Source of the DNA: Faecalibacterium sp. I3-3-89
GTDB taxonomy: Bacteria > Bacillota > Clostridia > Oscillospirales > Ruminococcaceae
Direction: 5' to 3'
Assembly (NCBI RefSeq): GCF_023347275.1
Contig: NZ_CP094468.1
Span: 2,418,001 to 2,482,000 of the forward strand
Length of the DNA stretch: 64,000 bases
Below the pieces are notes generated by a model. The model ran no database searches, was not told where the DNA came from, and saw only the letters and a list, made by a program, of their open reading frames with translations. The position numbers were made by a program, and so were the translations under genes. Each line of letters begins with the position of its first letter. Positions within the stretch are counted from its first letter, which is position 1. This document shows, in pieces, positions 10,482 through 19,179 of the stretch.

Positions 10482-11104
10482 TAGCCAAGCACCTCCTCGA
10501 GCTTCTTCGCTGCGTCGACGCTGATGATCAGCTTGTCGGCGTTCAGCACATCGTAGGTGTTCACGCTGCCAGCGAAGGTGGTCTTGACGCCAGCGATGTT
10601 GCCAGCGCTCTTGACGAACTTTGCATCGACAGTCTCATTGACCAGCAGGTTCTTCTTGCCAGCGCCGACGGCGTTCAGCATGGAGACGACAGCCTTGGTC
10701 TTGTACTCGTCGCAGGCGAACTTATCAACAACGACCATGTTGCCATTGGCAGCCTTGTCGGACAGGACGCTCAGCAGAGCCAGACGCTTGACCTTGTTGT
10801 TGATGTGGTAGTTGTAGCTGCGGGGCTTGGGGCCCAGAGCGACGCCGCCGTGAGTCCACTGCGGTGCACGGATGGAACCCTGACGAGCGTGGCCGGTGCC
10901 CTTCTGACGCCAGGGCTTCTTGCCGCCGCCGGAGACTTCCATGCGGATCTTGGTGTTCTGGGTGCCCTGACGCTGGTTGGCCAGGAAGTTCACCACAGCA
11001 ATGTGGACTGCCTTCTCGTTCGGGGTGATACCGAACACGGCGTCGGAAAGCTCGATCTCGCTAACATGCTGACCGTTCATATCGACTACGTTAAACTTTG
11101 CCAT
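10481..11104 (-). CDS. rplD: 50S ribosomal protein L4
   Basis: 207-residue protein with the tunnel-lining loop (GGGKKPWRQKGTGHARQGS). In Enterobacteria L4 also represses the S10 operon, but whether that holds here is not visible in the sequence. Confidence 0.97.
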   Translation of the reverse strand: MAKFNVVDMNGQHVSEIELSDAVFGITPNEKAVHIAVVNFLANQRQGTQNTKIRMEVSGGGKKPWRQKGTGHARQGSIRAPQWTHGGVALGPKPRSYNYHINNKVKRLALLSVLSDKAANGNMVVVDKFACDEYKTKAVVSMLNAVGAGKKNLLVNETVDAKFVKSAGNIAGVKTTFAGSVNTYDVLNADKLIISVDAAKKLEEVLG

Positions 11105-11118
11105 TGTAGCTTTCCTCC

Positions 11119-11751
11119 TTACGCCTTCACGCTGTTGGCCAGAGTGACGATGGTGCCCTTGGAGCCGGGAACCGCACCCTTGACAGCGATCAGATTGTTC
11201 TCGGTGTCAACCTTGACAACGGTCAGGTTCTGCACGGTGACGCGCACAAAGCCCATGTGGCCGGGCAGGCGCTTGCCGGGGAACACGCGAGACGGGGTAG
11301 AAGTGGAGCCGTTGGAACCGGCGTGGCGTGCCACCGGGCCGGTGCCGTGGCTCTCACGCAGACGGTGCTGGCCGTAGCGCTTGATAACGCCCTGGTAGCC
11401 CTTGCCCTTGGAGACGCCCACGACGTCAACCTTGTCGCCAGCTGCGAAGACATCAGCCTTCAGCACATCGCCGACGTTCATTGCGGAGACATCCTCCAGA
11501 CGGAACTCGCGCAGGGTCTTCTTGGGGGCAACATTTGCCTTCTTGAAGTGGCCTGCAGCTGCCTTGTTGACCTTCTTGGCGGAAACCTCGCCGAAGCCCA
11601 GCTGGACAGCCTGATAACCATCGCTCTCGACGGTCTTCTTCTGCACGACGGTGCAGGGACCAGCCTCGATGACGGTCACGGGAATGACCTTGCCATTCTC
11701 ATCGAACAGCTGGGTCATACCGACTTTCTTGCCGATAATGCCTTTAACCAT
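11119..11751 (-). CDS. rplC: 50S ribosomal protein L3
   Basis: 210-residue early assembly protein, beginning [20 protein letters not shown]. The central extension includes the [12 protein letters not shown] segment. A strong AGGAGG site lies in the spacer from rpsJ. Confidence 0.97.
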   Translation of the reverse strand: MVKGIIGKKVGMTQLFDENGKVIPVTVIEAGPCTVVQKKTVESDGYQAVQLGFGEVSAKKVNKAAAGHFKKANVAPKKTLREFRLEDVSAMNVGDVLKADVFAAGDKVDVVGVSKGKGYQGVIKRYGQHRLRESHGTGPVARHAGSNGSTSTPSRVFPGKRLPGHMGFVRVTVQNLTVVKVDTENNLIAVKGAVPGSKGTIVTLANSVKA

Positions 11752-11778
11752 TTTCTTTTCCTCCTGTAAAGGTTATTG

Positions 11779-11825
11779 GTTGGCAGCGCACGTCACTGCC
11801 AACATGACCCCTCGGGAAACGAGGG
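11779..11825 (-). promoter_or_regulatory. Paired hairpins in the rpsJ-rplC spacer
   Basis: Two strong inverted repeats stand side by side in the 97-nt spacer: GTTGGCAG/CTGCCAAC (11779-11803) and CCCTCG/CGAGGG (11809-11825). No T-tract follows, so they look like mRNA processing or regulatory structures rather than a terminator. Confidence 0.4.
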
Positions 11826-11848
11826 CATCGAATTTGATCGAGTGTCTT

Positions 11849-12160
11849 TTACAGCTTGATCTCGATGTCCACGCCAGCGGGGAGCTGGAGGCTCATCAGA
11901 GCCTCGACCGTCTTGTTGGACGGCTTCAGAATGTCGATCAGACGCTTATGAGTGCGGCTCTCGAACTGCTCGCGGCTATCCTTGTACTTGTGGGTAGCGC
12001 GCAGAACGGTGACGATCTCACGATCGGTGGGCAGGGGGATGGGGCCGGACACGCGGGCACCAGTGTGCTTTGCGGTCTCCACGATCTTCTCTGCTGCGGC
12101 ATCGATCAGCTGAGCATCATAGCTCTGCAGACGGATTCTGATTTTCTCTTTGACTGCCAT
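11849..12160 (-). CDS. rpsJ: 30S ribosomal protein S10
   Basis: 103-residue small-subunit head protein, also the NusE antitermination factor. Begins [20 protein letters not shown] and carries SGPIPLPT. First gene of the S10 operon, preceded by AGGAGGCG and by a long leader. Confidence 0.97.
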   Translation of the reverse strand: MAVKEKIRIRLQSYDAQLIDAAAEKIVETAKHTGARVSGPIPLPTDREIVTVLRATHKYKDSREQFESRTHKRLIDILKPSNKTVEALMSLQLPAGVDIEIKL

Positions 12161-12504
12161 TGCTTACGCCTCCTGAAAAATTGTTTTGCCCTAGGCGAGC
12201 CGATAAATTGCTCTACACAGTTCCGGGTGTTCCTCGATTTGGCACTAGAAAAACCGGTGAACCGCTTGGCAGTTCTCCCGGAGATATATTAGCAAATCAA
12301 ATCCGAACATTGGTTCCTCCCGTTTCGCAGGTCGCCCTGCCGAGGGAACGTATTCCATCGCTGTCAGTAATTCTTTCGCCCGGTTCTAAGATCGGACATA
12401 CTCCGCGGAAATAACCCATCTCAGCTATCGCCGGATGACAACCTCCCGCATCTACGCATATCGCTGGCCTGCACGACTTGTATCGCACAAGCCCTTTGCA
12501 GCCG
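12161..12504 (-). promoter_or_regulatory. Long 5' leader of the S10 operon
   Basis: About 345 nt separate the predicted transcription start from rpsJ. The leader is moderately GC-rich with several short inverted repeats and no convincing gene. Such long leaders in front of ribosomal operons often hold autoregulatory structures; I do not recognise a specific class here. Confidence 0.45.
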
Positions 12505-12510
12505 AGAGAT

Positions 12511-12539
12511 ATTCTATCACATCTTCGTGCATTTGGCAA
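12511..12539 (-). promoter_or_regulatory. Promoter of the S10-spc operon
   Basis: On the minus strand TTGCCA (12539-12534) and TAGAAT (12516-12511) are separated by 17 nt. No other good promoter was found between this point and rpsJ. Confidence 0.75.
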
Positions 12540-12727
12540 GTGTTTTTTCGAAAAAACGCAGATTTTATTTTTTTTATTTCCTCTGTTTTCTCTTCCAGCT
12601 GATTTTCTGTGCAGAATGCACAATGCCATGGCAGCTTTTTCTGTGGAAAACCCCGCTGACTCTTAGGATGCCCGCTCACCGGCCCTCTTATACCATCGTC
12701 CTTCCGTTTTTTATCCACTGCCTCTTG

Positions 12728-12757
12728 CAAAAAAGCCGCCGTGCAGATGCACAGCGG
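12728..12757 (-). terminator. Terminator after the NFACT gene
   Basis: GC-rich hairpin (arms about 12748-12757 and 12735-12745) followed on the minus strand by six T. It closes the rqcH operon just before the S10 promoter. Confidence 0.85.
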
Positions 12758-12776
12758 CCAGAGTCTCAAATCGGAT

Positions 12777-14540
12777 CTACTTTTTCGCGTTGACCTTCAG
12801 CTCATCCAGCAGCTTTTCCCGCGGGGTAACGTACACGGTGGTGTAGACCTCGTAGAGCACCATGCCGGGCTTTGCGCCGTTGGCTTTCCAGATGTTCTTC
12901 ACTTCGGTGGTGTCCACGGCCACCTTGGCGGCGGCACCGGCCTTGAAGGCGCTGGAATAGACCACGGCCAGCTCTGCGGCCTCCTGCTTGGTGGCGTCGG
13001 GGATGTCCTCGCCCCGGCTCATGACCACGACATGGCTGCCCGGGGCCTTCTGGACGTGGAACCAGAGGTCCTTGCCCCGGGCGGTGTGGAGGGTGAGCCT
13101 GTCGTTCTGGGCGTTGTTGCGGCCCACAAGGATCTCGAAGCCGTCGCTGGAGGTGAACCGGAGGAAGTCGGCGGGCTTCTGGCGCTTGTCGCGCTGCTTG
13201 TAGTATTTCAGATAGCCCTGACTCTTCAGCTCGGCGCGAATCTCATTCAGCGCCGCCTCGCCGGAGGCCGTCTCCACCTCGTAGAGCACCGTTTCCAGAT
13301 AGGCGATTTCCTTCTCGCCCTCGGCCAGCAGGTCCACCAGCATCCGGGCAGCCGTCTGCTTCTTCTTATAGTTCTTGAAGAAGTTCTGGGCGTTCTGGCT
13401 GGGGCTGAAGCGGAGGTCCAGCGGGATAGTGACTTCCCGGCCCTCATCGTACCAGTTGGGCACCGTGATGCTCTTCATCCCCTTTTCAGCGAGGTAAAGG
13501 TTGGCCGACAGCAGCTCGCCGTAGAGGCGGAGCTTCTCGCTCTTGCCGCTGGCGGCAAGCTCTTCCTGCCGCGCGGCCTGCTTGCGGACGGCGCGCTCAT
13601 ACATATTATGGACGGCCTTGTGCAGCTCCTTGCTCTTGGTGCGCAGGCGCTCGGCGCGGTCCTTCTCGGCGTAGTAGCCCTCGAGCATGGCGTTGAAGGA
13701 GGGCCATTCCTTGATGAGATACTTGTCGCCGTACTGCTGAGGGCGGAAGAAGGTGTACTCCACCGGCTTTCCGTCCGGGGCGGTGACGCTGCACGGACAG
13801 CCGCCCTCGTCGTAGATCTCCTTCAGCTCGTCGATGGCTGCCATCAGCTGGTGCTTCTGGGCCTCGGTCAGCTCGTTGGCCAGCAGATGCTCCCCGTCGA
13901 AGGCACGCCATGCAGCTTCCCGGCAGACCACCGGGCCGACGCCTGCCACCGTCTTGTTCAGGGCGTCCGCCACCGGCAGGTCCCGCTCACAGGCCGCCGC
14001 CACGATGGACGCCGCACTGACCGCCAGAAAATCGGGCCGGGCAGGCTTGGGGGGCGTGGTATAGGCCAGACCGGGCAGGAGCTGACGGACATCGCTGTCC
14101 TCAAAATCCACCCTCTTAAGGGCGTCGATGATCTTTCCGTTCTGCACCAGCACCAGATTGGAGTAGCGGCCCATCAGCTCCGCGCAGAGGATGTTCCTCA
14201 CAAGGTCGCCCATCTCGTTGGTGCACTGGAACTCGAAGTAGACGATGCGGTCGCCCGGCTCCATCCGGACGTCCAACAGACGTCCGCCGGTGAGATGCTT
14301 CCGCATCAGCATACAGAAGGAGGGCGGCGTTTCGGGGTTCTCGAAGCTCTCCTCGGTCAGGCAGACTCTTGCCGAGCCGCTCCGGGCCGACAGCAGCAGG
14401 CTGTAGGTATCGGTGCGGGTGCGCAGGGTGATGACCAGCTCATCGCGGGTCGGCTCAAACAGTTTTGCGATCTTGGCGTCGGCCAGCGTGGTCTTCAGTT
14501 CCGCCGCCGTCAGCGCCAGTGTCGCGGCATCCAATGCCAT
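12777..14540 (-). CDS. rqcH: NFACT family protein RqcH (fibronectin-binding-like)
   Basis: 587 residues with the full NFACT layout: N-terminal NFACT-N domain, helix-hairpin-helix region, a long charged coiled coil (about 280-430) and C-terminal NFACT-R domain with the GSHVVV motif near residue 505. In Bacillus subtilis RqcH binds stalled 50S subunits and adds C-terminal alanine tails for degradation; older names are fibronectin-binding protein A or FbpA. It ends a four-gene operon with nif3-like and trmK genes (19 nt and shorter gaps). The RNA-quality-control role is inferred from the family. Confidence 0.9.
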   Translation of the reverse strand: MALDAATLALTAAELKTTLADAKIAKLFEPTRDELVITLRTRTDTYSLLLSARSGSARVCLTEESFENPETPPSFCMLMRKHLTGGRLLDVRMEPGDRIVYFEFQCTNEMGDLVRNILCAELMGRYSNLVLVQNGKIIDALKRVDFEDSDVRQLLPGLAYTTPPKPARPDFLAVSAASIVAAACERDLPVADALNKTVAGVGPVVCREAAWRAFDGEHLLANELTEAQKHQLMAAIDELKEIYDEGGCPCSVTAPDGKPVEYTFFRPQQYGDKYLIKEWPSFNAMLEGYYAEKDRAERLRTKSKELHKAVHNMYERAVRKQAARQEELAASGKSEKLRLYGELLSANLYLAEKGMKSITVPNWYDEGREVTIPLDLRFSPSQNAQNFFKNYKKKQTAARMLVDLLAEGEKEIAYLETVLYEVETASGEAALNEIRAELKSQGYLKYYKQRDKRQKPADFLRFTSSDGFEILVGRNNAQNDRLTLHTARGKDLWFHVQKAPGSHVVVMSRGEDIPDATKQEAAELAVVYSSAFKAGAAAKVAVDTTEVKNIWKANGAKPGMVLYEVYTTVYVTPREKLLDELKVNAKK

Positions 14541-14558
14541 TTGTATTACCTCGTTTTA

Positions 14559-15335
14559 TTATAAATAAGTATAAGGGTCGCGGGCGTCCTCGCTCACGAG
14601 GACCTCCAGCGCCGGGAAGGCTCTGCGCAGCTTTTCGGCCACCGCCGCCGTCACCGGAAATTCGGTGGCGTAGTGGCCCGCCGCGATGAGGGAAAGCCCC
14701 AGCCGCTTGGCGTCGATGGCGTGGTGGTGATTGGCCTCGCCGGTCAGCAGGCAGTCCGCCCCCTGTGCCAGCGCGTCCTCAAAGAGGCTGCCGCCCGCGC
14801 CGCTGATGACGGCCAGCCGCTGCACGGTCTTGCCGGTGTCGGCGAATTTCACCTGCACCGCAGGGCCGTCGAGGGGCTGGTTGCAGCGGGAGGCAAGCGC
14901 CTGCTGCGCCTTTTTCGCCAGCTCAGGCACCGTGATGGAGTCGATGCTGCCCACCCGGCCGCAACCCTCGGCGAAGGCCTCCATCTCCCGCATCCCGAAG
15001 AACCCGGCCAGCACCTCATTGACGCCGCCCTCGGCGGCATCCAGATTCGTGTGCATACAGATGGCCGAGATGCCGTTTTTCACCAGCTGAAAGGCCACGT
15101 CCTGCCCGCCCAGCTTCTTGAGGGGGGAGAAGATGACCGGGTGGTGGGACACGATGAGCTGACAGCCCTTCCGGGCCGCTTCCTCCACCACCTCGGGGGT
15201 GATGTCCAGCGTCACCAGGACCCGGGACGCTCCGCCGCCGCAGTCCACCAGCAGGCCGGGGTTGTCCCAGCTCTCCGCCAGCGCCAGCGGCGCGATGTGC
15301 TGCATCTCCTGATAAATCGAATCGATCGTTGTCAT
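14559..15335 (-). CDS. Nif3-like dinuclear metal-centre protein
   Basis: 258 residues with the family metal-binding segments: SHHPVIFSP (around residue 80), HTNLDAAEGGVN (around 118), and the C-terminal HHHAIDAKRLG. It is shorter than B. subtilis YqfO because the inserted PII-like middle domain is absent, so it resembles the E. coli YbgI form. Pairing with trmK is very common in Firmicutes. The biochemical function is not settled; GTP cyclohydrolase 1 type 2 is a database name without strong support. Confidence 0.9.
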   Translation of the reverse strand: MTTIDSIYQEMQHIAPLALAESWDNPGLLVDCGGGASRVLVTLDITPEVVEEAARKGCQLIVSHHPVIFSPLKKLGGQDVAFQLVKNGISAICMHTNLDAAEGGVNEVLAGFFGMREMEAFAEGCGRVGSIDSITVPELAKKAQQALASRCNQPLDGPAVQVKFADTGKTVQRLAVISGAGGSLFEDALAQGADCLLTGEANHHHAIDAKRLGLSLIAAGHYATEFPVTAAVAEKLRRAFPALEVLVSEDARDPYTYL

Positions 15336-15348
15336 AGCTTTACCTGCC

Positions 15349-16047
15349 TTACCGATACGTTTCCTTTTCCTTCAAAGAAGCGGCCTGAGAGGGCAGAGAC
15401 GCGACCAATGCGTCCATCTCCCTCGCCATCTCGCTGCCGTCCGGCACGCCGAGGCGGAGGCGGGGCAGCTTTGCTTTCTGCCATGCGGCGTAGCCCTCAC
15501 CCTCCGGCCACTGGCCGGTGAGGCCGAACAGGCACTCTTGGAAGGTGGGCGTCCTCACCTCGCCGGTGTACTCCGCTGCCATGACGGCATACCAGCGGCC
15601 CGCCGCCTGCACCGGCCGGTCGGCTATGAGGGCAAAACCGTGCTCCCACAGCCAGCGGCGGAGGTCGCTGTGGCGGGTGGCCGGCACCATCACGAGGCGC
15701 GGCCCGCCCGGCGCAGACACCCACGGAGCTTTCTCGATGATTTCCCATGTCGTCTGGGCCGAGACGCCCGCCAGCACGATGGTGCCTGCCTCGCCCGGGG
15801 ACAACACAGAAAGACCGTCGCCGAGCCTCAGCTCAGCGCGGTCTTTGCATCCGGCATATTCCAGCGTCTGTGCGGCCTTCGCCAGCGGGCCGGGGCGCAA
15901 ATCGGCCCCGATGACCTTGGGGTACTTCCCCGAAGCAGCCAGCACCGCCGTCAGCTTGCCGTGGTCGCAGCCGATGTCGGCCACCGGCTGACCGGGGCGC
16001 ACCAGCTCAGCGGCAGCGCTCAGACGCGCATCCAGTGTCGGCAACAC
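15349..16047 (-). CDS. trmK: tRNA (adenine(22)-N(1))-methyltransferase TrmK
   Basis: 232 residues with the S-adenosylmethionine motif VADIGCDHGKL near residue 23, the TrmK/YqfN signature. The family methylates N1 of A22 in tRNA. The start is GTG immediately following the stop of the upstream gene (TGAGTG), a zero-gap junction that indicates translational coupling. Confidence 0.9.
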   Translation of the reverse strand: MLPTLDARLSAAAELVRPGQPVADIGCDHGKLTAVLAASGKYPKVIGADLRPGPLAKAAQTLEYAGCKDRAELRLGDGLSVLSPGEAGTIVLAGVSAQTTWEIIEKAPWVSAPGGPRLVMVPATRHSDLRRWLWEHGFALIADRPVQAAGRWYAVMAAEYTGEVRTPTFQECLFGLTGQWPEGEGYAAWQKAKLPRLRLGVPDGSEMAREMDALVASLPSQAASLKEKETYR

Positions 16048-16302
16048 TCAGGACTTCTTGGAGGCCAGATGAGCGTTCAGCTTCTCCAGCAGCTCGTCGC
16101 AGTCCACACCGTGGACCTCGCAGGCCTCCTCGATGCTCTCGCCGCGGGAGGCGGGGCAGCCGAGGCAGTGCATCCCGATCTCCATAAAGTAGGGAGCGGT
16201 GCTCTGGTCCATATCCAGAATGTCGCCGATGATGGTCTCACGAGTCACCTGCTTCACAGGGTGGTTCTCGTCCTTCTTGAGCATATTGAAAATATCAAAC
16301 AT
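16048..16302 (-). CDS. DUF1858 domain protein
   Basis: 84 residues. The DUF1858 segment spans about 21-75 with the family motif GMHCLGCPASRGESIEEACEVHG. Proteins of this type accompany hybrid-cluster or iron-sulfur proteins in anaerobes, but no such partner is next to it here. First gene of the DUF1858-trmK-nif3-rqcH operon. Confidence 0.9.
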   Translation of the reverse strand: MFDIFNMLKKDENHPVKQVTRETIIGDILDMDQSTAPYFMEIGMHCLGCPASRGESIEEACEVHGVDCDELLEKLNAHLASKKS

Positions 16303-16352
16303 GGTAGTATCCCTTTCTGTCTTTCACGATGCGCCTTGCAGCGCTCAGCTAT

Positions 16353-16382
16353 AATATACCCCAATCATATCCTATTTTTCAA
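16353..16382 (-). promoter_or_regulatory. Promoter of the DUF1858-trmK-nif3-rqcH operon
   Basis: On the minus strand TTGAAA (16382-16377) and TATATT (16358-16353) with 18-nt spacing, 51 nt upstream of the first gene. Confidence 0.65.
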
Positions 16383-16442
16383 GTAGAAATTGAAAAGCTT
16401 CTTGTTTCTTCCGCAAAGAAGTGTGGTTTTTCGGGTGCTGGT

Positions 16443-17080
16443 GTTCTCTTTTAGCCCACAAAAGAGAACCCAAAACGCTTCACGCGCCTGTGCGCGGGTA
16501 AAGCACTTTTTCATTAAGGCTAATGTTCTCTTTTGCGTGCCAAAAGAGAACCAGAAATGGTTCTCGCGCTGGTAGCGCGGATTAAGTTTTTTCTTGCGGT
16601 CAAGTGGCTTGCGCTCCGCGCGGGCCAGAGGCAGGGAGGGGTGTTTCGACTCCCCCCTCCCTACCTCTGGACTCCACTCTCCCCGCAACGAGTTAAGGGC
16701 TTCTCGCCCTTAACAATTCCAATGTGGAAGTCGAAGCCCAAAAATGCTAGCCGCTGCGCTAAACGCATTTTTTTGTGCTTCTCCTATTTACGACTCCGCC
16801 GAAGATTTCACGTTTCTGCTGGACGTTACCGTCAGCAGAGAGGTAACACCAGCTGCGAAGCAGCAAATCGGAGAAACGAGAAAAAAGCGTTTAGCGCAGC
16901 GGCTAGCTTTTTTCCGTTTCGACAACTCCTTCGGGGTCTGAAAGGGGCGAGCAGCCCCTTTCTCGTGGATCCAGCGCGTCGAAATCGCTGGTGCTTTTCT
17001 GGTTCTCTTTTGGCACGCAAAAGAGAACTTAGCCTTACCGAAACAGCGTTTTACCCCGCGCAACAAGCGCGCAATAGCAC
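16443..17080. repeat. Large imperfect inverted repeat with three hairpin units
   Basis: Non-coding, about 640 bp. Three 27-bp units GTTCTCTTTT-N7-AAAAGAGAAC lie at 16443-16469, 16525-16551 and 17002-17028. The second and third sit in arms (about 16480-16573 and 16990-17075) that are reverse complements over some 85 bp. A nested perfect inverted pair CTAGCCGCTGCGCTAAACGC flanks the centre (about 16748-16767 and 16888-16907). No transposase gene and no credible ORF is inside; open frames here follow from the palindromes. Confidence 0.75.
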
Positions 17081-17100
17081 TTTTCCTCCCCAGAGAAAGC

Positions 17101-17133
17101 AAAAGCCCCCACACTGCGCACAGTGCGGGGGCC
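17101..17133 (-). terminator. Terminator of the zinc-ribbon gene
   Basis: Hairpin of GCCCCCGCACTG / CAGTGTGGGGGC type followed by TTTT on the minus strand, 29 nt beyond the stop. Confidence 0.85.
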
Positions 17134-17161
17134 GTTAAGCTTCAGATTATAGAATCAGCGC

Positions 17162-17449
17162 TTAGTTCTGCTTCATGCGAGCGAAGCAGTCAGAGCAGTA
17201 GACCGGGCGGTCCTCACGGGGCTGGAAGGGAACCTTGCAAGCCTTGCCGCAAGCTGCGCAGGTAGCGTCGAACATCTGACGCTCGCCGCCGTTGCTGCGT
17301 GCGCCGCCGTTCTTGCGGGCATCACGGCAGGGCTTGCAGCGCTGGGGCTGGTTCTCAAAGCCACGGGATGCGTAGAACTCCTGCTCACCAGCAGTCCAAA
17401 CAAACTCCTTGCCGCAGTCCTTGCAAACTAAAGTCTTGTCTTCGAACAT
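17162..17449 (-). CDS. Zinc-ribbon protein
   Basis: 95 residues from the start MFEDKTLVCKDCGKEF, chosen over a longer frame beginning at 17500 because an AGAGGAG site lies just upstream of this ATG. Two zinc-binding modules: CKDC...CKPC (residues about 9-43) and CAAC...CSDC (about 65-88). The first matches the probable zinc-ribbon family common in clostridia. Single gene with its own strong promoter, an about 130-nt leader and a terminator, so it is probably abundant. Function unknown; nucleic-acid binding is an inference. Confidence 0.85.
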   Translation of the reverse strand: MFEDKTLVCKDCGKEFVWTAGEQEFYASRGFENQPQRCKPCRDARKNGGARSNGGERQMFDATCAACGKACKVPFQPREDRPVYCSDCFARMKQN

Positions 17450-17586
17450 AGTAGTATCTCCTCTTTGTTTAGTTCTTGCCCACGGAAGGATTGTAACCAT
17501 ACCTTTGGTTTTTAGGGACCATAGCGCTGATCGTAAGCTTACCAGGGGCTTGAATGAGTAAACGTCCTCGGACTGAGGACTCTCCT

Positions 17587-17615
17587 ATTGTACCGTTCTT
17601 TTTTTGATTTGTCAA
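17587..17615 (-). promoter_or_regulatory. Promoter of the zinc-ribbon gene
   Basis: Near-consensus TTGACA (17615-17610) and TACAAT (17592-17587), 17-nt spacing. The leader that follows begins with a GTCCTC/GAGGAC hairpin (about 17564-17580) and runs about 130 nt to the start codon. Confidence 0.85.
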
Positions 17616-17688
17616 CCAAAAAACACACCCTCGTCCCCTTTTTTGTGCATTCAGCATAATAAGACGGATTTTACTCGTGCAAAACCGC

Positions 17689-17730
17689 AAAAAGGCCGCA
17701 CCACCCCTTTGCGGGAGCGGTGCGGCCTTA
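17689..17730 (-). terminator. Terminator of ackA
   Basis: AAGGCCGCACC / GGTGCGGCCTT arms followed by TTTTG on the minus strand, just beyond the ackA stop. Confidence 0.9.
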
Positions 17731-17756
17731 GCGCACTGTAATATTACAGGCGGAAA

Positions 17757-18953
17757 TTACTTCTCGATGACTTCCTTGGTGTCGCGGGCGATCATCAGCT
17801 CCTCGTCGGTGGCGATGACCAGAGTGCGGACCTTGGCGCCCCATGCGGTGATGTCGCAGACATCGCCCACGGGATGCTCGTTCTTTTCGGTATCGATGCG
17901 GATGCCCAGCCAATCCATGTGGTGGCAGACCTTTGCACGGGCGATCTCGTCGTGCTCGCCGATACCACCGGTGAAGACGATCGCGTCCACACCGCCCATA
18001 GCGGCGATGTAGCTGCCGACGATCTTCTTGATCTGGTAGTTCAGCATATCAGAAGCCAGCTGAGCGCGCTTGTTGCCGTGGAGAGCAGCCTCCTCGACGT
18101 CGCGCTTGTCACTGGAAACACCGGAGATACCCAGCAGGCCGGACTTCTTGTTCAGGATCTCGTCCAGCTCGTGGCCGGTGATGTTCAGGGTGTACTTCAG
18201 GTAGTTGACCACAGAGGGGTCGAGGTCGCCGCAGCGGGTGCCCATCATCAGGCCGGCCAGCGGGGTCATGCCCATGGAGGTATCCACGACCTTGCCCTGA
18301 TCGACAGCGGCGATGGAAGAGCCGTTGCCCAGATGGCAGGTGATGAGCTTCAGACGCTCGATCGGCTCCTCCAGATACTCAGCAGCCTTGTGCGCGACGT
18401 ACTTGTGGCTGGTGCCGTGGAAGCCGTAGCGGCGGACGCCGTACTTCTCATAGTACTCGTAGGGGATGGCGTACATATAAGCCTTCGGGGGCATGGTGCT
18501 GTGGAAAGCGGTGTCGAAGACAGCGACCATCGGGACGTTGCCGAACACCTTGCGGGCTGCCTCGATGCCGAGGATGCCTGCGGGGTTGTGCAGAGGAGCC
18601 AGAGGGCTGAGCTCGCGGATGGTGTTGACGACCTCGTCGGTGATCAGGCAGCTTGCCTTGAACTTCTCGCCGCCATGGACGACGCGGTGGCCGATGGCGC
18701 TGATCTCGCTGACATCGTCGATGCACTTGCCCTCGCCGGTGGTCATCTTCTTCACGACCTCAGCAAAAGCCTCGGTGTGGGTGGGGAAGATGGCGGGCGT
18801 GGTAGCCTTGTGGCCGTTGGCCTCATGGGTGATCATGCTGCTCTCCATGCCGATGCGCTCGCACAGGCCCTTGCACAGCACTTTCTCACCGTCCATATCG
18901 ATGAGCTGATATTTCAGGGAAGAAGAGCCACAGTTGATAACCAGAATTTTCAT
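17757..18953 (-). CDS. ackA: Acetate kinase
   Basis: Makes ATP from acetyl phosphate, releasing acetate, or runs in reverse for acetate uptake. 398 residues, full family length. N-terminal NCGSSSLKY signature (residues 7-15), HRVVHGGEKF (about 120) and the second signature GFHGTSHKYV (about 205). No phosphotransacetylase gene is adjacent. Monocistronic between its own promoter and terminator. Confidence 0.97.
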   Translation of the reverse strand: MKILVINCGSSSLKYQLIDMDGEKVLCKGLCERIGMESSMITHEANGHKATTPAIFPTHTEAFAEVVKKMTTGEGKCIDDVSEISAIGHRVVHGGEKFKASCLITDEVVNTIRELSPLAPLHNPAGILGIEAARKVFGNVPMVAVFDTAFHSTMPPKAYMYAIPYEYYEKYGVRRYGFHGTSHKYVAHKAAEYLEEPIERLKLITCHLGNGSSIAAVDQGKVVDTSMGMTPLAGLMMGTRCGDLDPSVVNYLKYTLNITGHELDEILNKKSGLLGISGVSSDKRDVEEAALHGNKRAQLASDMLNYQIKKIVGSYIAAMGGVDAIVFTGGIGEHDEIARAKVCHHMDWLGIRIDTEKNEHPVGDVCDITAWGAKVRTLVIATDEELMIARDTKEVIEK

Positions 18954-19023
18954 CTTCTTGTTTCCTCCAGATATGTTTTTGTCCGCCCCCGAAAGAGCAG
19001 AATTTTACAGATTCCTAGAATTA

Positions 19024-19052
19024 TTATATAATAGGGTCAGCCGGTTTTCAAG
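19024..19052 (-). promoter_or_regulatory. Promoter of ackA
   Basis: TTGAAA (19052-19047) and TATAAT (19029-19024), 17-nt spacing, about 70 nt upstream of the ackA start. Confidence 0.8.
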
Positions 19053-19179
19053 CCGCAATGGCGGCAAAGCCTGCTACAATGTCTCCGGGCTTTTTGTACA
19101 TCCTGCCCAGAATCCCGTTCTTCAGGCCCGTTTCTCCATGCAGTATGACAGATATTTCACAAACTTTTGAGGTCACGCC

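Noticed and set aside
12297..12629. A minus-strand frame through the S10 leader
   Set aside because: It spans the promoter and has no ribosome site; probably open by chance.
16443..17028. CRISPR array from the three 27-bp repeats
   Set aside because: Only three copies, in mixed orientation and irregular spacing, each a palindrome; no cas genes in the window.
16365..17138. Frames of 60-200 codons in the inverted repeat
   Set aside because: They arise from the palindromic units; arms give similar peptides from both strands.
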